Source of the DNA: an uncultured Mycobacterium sp.
GTDB taxonomy: Bacteria; Actinomycetota; Actinomycetes; Mycobacteriales; Mycobacteriaceae
DNA: 64,000 nt
Assembly (NCBI GenBank): GCA_900078375.1
Contig: FLQS01000021.1
Location: 1-64,000, forward strand
Direction of reading: 5' to 3'
The position numbers and the translations under genes were made by a program. Below the pieces are notes generated by a model. That model ran no database searches and was not told where the DNA came from. It saw only the letters and a program-made list of their open reading frames with translations. Each line of letters starts with the position of its first letter. Position 1 is the first letter of the stretch. Below, in pieces: positions 61,326-64,000 of the stretch.

Positions 61326-62207
61326 GTGCTTATCGACGAGCTGTTTGCCGCCAACGGCGGGCTCGCGACGACCGGACAGTTGCTCACCGTAATGTCGCGT
61401 AAGTCGCTAGCCGCCCACGTCAACGCGGGTGCGCTCATTCGGGTTTGGCACGGCGTATACGCCCTGTCCGAACCTGACACGATCACCCGGCTTGCGGCAC
61501 TCGACCTCATGACGGGCAAGAAGATGGTCGCTTGCATGAGCACCGCAGCCAGTCTCTACGGCTTCGATACCGAAAAGGACAGGCGCATTCACGTGCTTGA
61601 TCCGGGTGTTCGGGTGCGGCCGACGACCGGTTTGATGGTCCATCAGCGTATCGGCGCGCCATTGCGTCGGATACGCGGGCGGCTTGTCACCGCACCGGCG
61701 TGGACTGCCGTCGAGACGGCGCGATCACTACGGCGACCGCGGGCCTTGGCGGTTCTCGATGCAGCAGTGCGAACTACGACCTGTACACCGGCCGAGTTAG
61801 GGGCTGCGGTGGATGAGCAGAAGGGCCGTCGCGGGATCGTCGCCGTCCGGGACCTGCTGCCGCATGTTGACGCCCGTGCCGAGTCGGCGATGGAAAGTGA
61901 AGCGCGACTGGTGTTTATCGACGGTCTAATCCCGCCATCGACACTCCAGCACAAGATTGTCGATCGCTGTGGCGACCACTGGCGCGTCGACTTCGCCTGG
62001 CCAGAGGCGATGGTCGCTGCGGAGTACGACAGTATGGAGTGGCACGCCAATCCGACAGCCTGGAAGCGCGATCGCATCAAGACTGCGAGACTGCAGGACA
62101 TCGGTTGGACGCTGGTGCGCTTCGTCGTCGACGACGTGCGCCGGTATCCGGTCGAGTTGGTCGGGCGGGTGGCCAACTGCATCGACGGCTTTCCCATCGC
62201 GGGTTGA
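61326..62207 (+). CDS. AbiEi-like winged-helix protein with DUF559-type nuclease domain
   Basis: About 293 residues from GTG 61326 (TTG 61311 possible). The N-terminus FAANGGLATTGQLLTVMSRKSLAAHVNAGALIRVWHGVYAL is a winged-helix of the AbiEi antitoxin/type IV group. The C-terminal part, RVDFAWPEAMVAAEYDSMEWHANPTAWKRDR, has the Asp-X-n-Glu of a DUF559 (Vsr-like PD-(D/E)XK) fold. Such orphan genes are common, variable cargo in actinobacterial genomes and are often called antitoxin-like. No partner toxin adjoins. It lies between two near-identical terminators, suggesting insertion. Confidence 0.75.
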   Translation: MLIDELFAANGGLATTGQLLTVMSRKSLAAHVNAGALIRVWHGVYALSEPDTITRLAALDLMTGKKMVACMSTAASLYGFDTEKDRRIHVLDPGVRVRPTTGLMVHQRIGAPLRRIRGRLVTAPAWTAVETARSLRRPRALAVLDAAVRTTTCTPAELGAAVDEQKGRRGIVAVRDLLPHVDARAESAMESEARLVFIDGLIPPSTLQHKIVDRCGDHWRVDFAWPEAMVAAEYDSMEWHANPTAWKRDRIKTARLQDIGWTLVRFVVDDVRRYPVELVGRVANCIDGFPIAG

Positions 62208-62261
62208 GCAGACGTAAAAGCCCCCGCACACGCGGTGTGTCGGGGGCTTTCACGTCTGCTC
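62206..62261 (+). terminator. Terminator after the AbiEi-like gene (copy 2)
   Basis: A 21-bp stem GAGCAGACGTAAAAGCCCCCG with its complement at 62241-62261, one A-C mismatch, overlapping the stop codon of the gene before. The near repeat of copy 1 at 61213-61273. Probably works in both directions. Confidence 0.9.
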
Positions 62262-62335
62262 GCGCCCAGAAGAGATGAGTTCAGCCGGCGGTTGAGGTCT
62301 AACTGTTGACTGTCCCAGTACCCCAGGAGGATCGC

Positions 62336-62983
62336 GTGGCCCAACTGCTCAGAGTCCACAACTTCATGCTGTCGCGCGACGGGTTCGGCGCGGGGCTCAA
62401 CCAATGTTTTGAGCGCCCGTTCGGCGATGCCGACCAACCTGCGTTGTTCGCGTGGGTCGGCGCGACGGCGAGTTGGGTGGGCCGCAGCGAGCCTGGTGGA
62501 ACTCGCGGCCTCGACGACTACTTCACCCGCGACTTCACCAACAACATCGGCGCGGAGATCATGGGCCGCAACAAGTTCAGCCCGTACCGTGGCCCGTGGC
62601 AAGACCACCCCGAGTGGCAGGGGTGGTGGGGCGACGAAACACCTTTCCACACTCCGGTGTTCGTCATGACGCACCATGACCGCCCGCCGTTGACGCTGAC
62701 GGACACGACGTTCCACTTCGTCTCCGGCGATCCGGCAGATGTCCTGGATCAGGCCAAGGCCGCCGCAGGCGGCAAGGACGTCCGGCTCGGCGGCGGTGCG
62801 AGCACCGTCCGGCAATTCCTCGATGCGGGTCTGGTCGACACGCTGCACGTGGCGGTCGCCGACGTGGAGATCGGCGCCGGATCGCGACTCTGGGAGTCGC
62901 CAGACGAGCTCGACGACCGGTTCCACCACGACGTGGTGCCAAGCCCGAGTGGGGTTACCCATCACCTGTTCTGGCGGAGATGA
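62336..62983 (+). CDS. Dihydrofolate reductase-fold protein (RibD C-terminal family)
   Basis: 215 residues from GTG 62336 with AGGAGG five bases upstream. RibD_C-type DHFR-like domain: VHNFMLSRDGFGAG (strand 1 and loop), MGRNKFSP, VFVMTHHDRPP, and VRLGGGASTVRQFLDAGLVDTLHVAVADVEIGAGSRLW. Family members reduce pterin- or flavin-like substrates with NADPH; this one's substrate is unknown. It lies between the terminator and nfo. Confidence 0.85.
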   Translation: MAQLLRVHNFMLSRDGFGAGLNQCFERPFGDADQPALFAWVGATASWVGRSEPGGTRGLDDYFTRDFTNNIGAEIMGRNKFSPYRGPWQDHPEWQGWWGDETPFHTPVFVMTHHDRPPLTLTDTTFHFVSGDPADVLDQAKAAAGGKDVRLGGGASTVRQFLDAGLVDTLHVAVADVEIGAGSRLWESPDELDDRFHHDVVPSPSGVTHHLFWRR

Positions 62984-63025
62984 CAGCCGTGCGCGGCGTC
63001 GGTGGCCGCGCCTAGACTCGAGCCC

Positions 63026-63778
63026 GTGCTGATCGGTTCTCATGTCCACGGCGACGACCCGCTGGCAGCTGCCGCGGCCGACGGGGCTGCGGTGGCGCAG
63101 TTCTTCCTCGGCAACCCGCAGAGCTGGAAAAAGCCCAAGCCCCGCGAGGATGCCGAGACACTGAAGGCGTCGTCCATCCCGCTGTATGTGCACGCGCCGT
63201 ACCTGATCAACGTGGCGTCGGCCAACAATCGCGTGCGCATCCCGTCGCGCAAGATCCTGCAGGACACCTGCGACGCTGCGTCCGAGATCGACGCGACGGC
63301 CGTGATCGTGCATGGCGGTCACGCCGATGACGACGATATGGAGGCCGGCTTCGAGCGCTGGGTCAAGGCCCTCGCGGCGCTCGAGACCGACATGCCGGTG
63401 TATCTGGAGAACACCGCCGGCGGCGACCATGCGATGGCACGTCACTTCGACACCATCGCCCGGCTCTGGGAGCGGATCGCCGACACCGGCATCGGGTTCT
63501 GTCTCGACACCTGCCACGCCTGGGCGGCGGGGGAGGATTTGATCGACGCCGTCGAGCGCATCAAAGCCATCACCGGGCGCATCGACCTGGTGCACTGCAA
63601 CGATTCCCGCGACGCCAAAGGCTCCGGCGCCGACCGGCACGCCAATTTCGGTACGGGACAGATCGATCCGCAGCTTCTTGTGGCAGTCGTGCAGGCCGCC
63701 GATGCGCCGGTGATCTGTGAGACGGCCGACGAGGGCCGCAAGGATGACATCGCCTTCCTCCGCGAACATCTGAGCTAG
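63026..63778 (+). CDS. nfo: Endonuclease IV (Nfo)
   Basis: A 250-residue AP endonuclease from GTG 63026 (frame to 63002), TIM-barrel with three zinc ions that repairs abasic sites. Seen are [73 protein letters not shown] and CETADEG. Position after rpoC region matches Rv0670. The stop TAG is 2 bases before a truncated lpqP-like frame. Confidence 0.93.
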   Translation: MLIGSHVHGDDPLAAAAADGAAVAQFFLGNPQSWKKPKPREDAETLKASSIPLYVHAPYLINVASANNRVRIPSRKILQDTCDAASEIDATAVIVHGGHADDDDMEAGFERWVKALAALETDMPVYLENTAGGDHAMARHFDTIARLWERIADTGIGFCLDTCHAWAAGEDLIDAVERIKAITGRIDLVHCNDSRDAKGSGADRHANFGTGQIDPQLLVAVVQAADAPVICETADEGRKDDIAFLREHLS

Positions 63779-63780
63779 CC

Positions 63781-63951
63781 ATGTGGGCCCGCCGACTTGC
63801 GTTGCTGGGCGCGCTGTTTCTAGTCGTGATGCAGTACGGCTGGAACGAGCTCGCCGATTCCGCGAAGTTCGTGGTCGCCTACCCCGAGGGGGTGGGTGAA
63901 TCGTGGAATGCCGGAGCCGCTGGGCACTTCTTCGCCGCGCATCCGGCTTAG
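63781..63951 (+). pseudogene. Truncated LpqP-like/PHB-depolymerase-type esterase remnant
   Basis: A 56-residue frame: MWARRLALLGALFLVVM is a signal-type start and ELADSAKFVVAYPEG with SWNAGA matches the esterase core seen in LpqP and PHB depolymerase-like lipoproteins (FVVxYPDGxxxxWNAG). The middle (catalytic Ser and the lipobox region) is missing: the start joins directly to the internal motif, and the frame ends after HFFAAHPA. This is the position of lpqP (Rv0671) after nfo. Best explained by an internal deletion. Confidence 0.65.
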
Positions 63952-64000
63952 GTCAGGTACACCTTCCGCAGCGTCTCGGTCACCGTCCACACCGTCCTCG
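63948..64000 (-). CDS. Partial C-terminal end of a minus-strand gene
   Basis: The last 53 bases read on the minus strand as RTVWTVTETLRKVYLT and then TAA (63948-63950), which overlaps the stop of the lpqP remnant. Sixteen residues only, so the family cannot be named. Confidence 0.35.
   Translation of the reverse strand, partial: RTVWTVTETLRKVYLT

Overview
The window is a GC-rich chromosome segment from a mycobacterium (Mycobacterium/Mycolicibacterium). The evidence is the mycolic-acid dehydratase genes hadB-hadC, two mycolic acid cyclopropane-synthase-type methyltransferases, the MCE ATPase Mkl, and a gene order that follows the M. tuberculosis Rv0632c-Rv0671 block (recalled from memory): echA3, glyoxalase-II-like hydrolase, tRNA-Thr, tRNA-Met, rpmG, hadBC, tRNA-Trp, secE, nusG, rplK, rplA, mmaA, lipG, ABC1 kinase, alpha-mannosidase, ROK kinase, rplJ, rplL, mkl, rpoB, rpoC, nfo.

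Layout. 1-3.8 kb: the tail of an IS30-type transposase, then minus-strand genes (TetR regulator, crotonase, a membrane-anchored protein interrupted by TGA, a GH25-like muramidase, a metallo-hydrolase). 3.9-8.3 kb: tRNAs, translation and secretion genes and hadBC, closed by a strong bidirectional terminator after rplA. hadA, normally the first gene of the had cluster, is absent from its place. 8.3-31.6 kb: an accessory surface-polysaccharide island inserted between rplA and the mmaA genes. It encodes an initiating phosphoglycosyl transferase, a WecG/TagA glycosyltransferase, the four-enzyme GDP-D-glycero-alpha-D-manno-heptose route (gmhA, gmhB, hddA, hddC), a UDP-HexNAc 4-epimerase and UDP-HexNAc 6-dehydrogenase, two more glycosyltransferases, Wzx- and Wzy-like membrane proteins, a Wzz/BY-kinase with its likely phosphatase, two methyltransferases, a DUF4012 protein, two membrane EEP-fold proteins and two small secreted proteins. 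Together these could make, flip, polymerise and length-control a heptose- and uronate-containing polymer. This is the most interesting system in the window.

31.8-47 kb: an HSL-type esterase, an ECF42-type sigma factor with a double YCII partner, two mycolate methyltransferases (mmaA4 and an mmaA2-like gene, where M. tuberculosis has four), lipG, an ABC1 kinase, two DinB proteins divergent from a WYL regulator across a near-perfect operator palindrome, then an EEP hydrolase, a GH38 alpha-mannosidase, a DUF7158-like protein and a ROK kinase in one run. 48-64 kb: the L10 leader with rplJ-rplL, mkl, a secreted protein built of two tandem alpha/beta-hydrolase repeats, the rpoB promoter, rpoB-rpoC, an AbiEi/DUF559-like cargo gene bracketed by two near-identical terminators, a DHFR-like reductase, endonuclease IV, and a truncated lpqP-like remnant.
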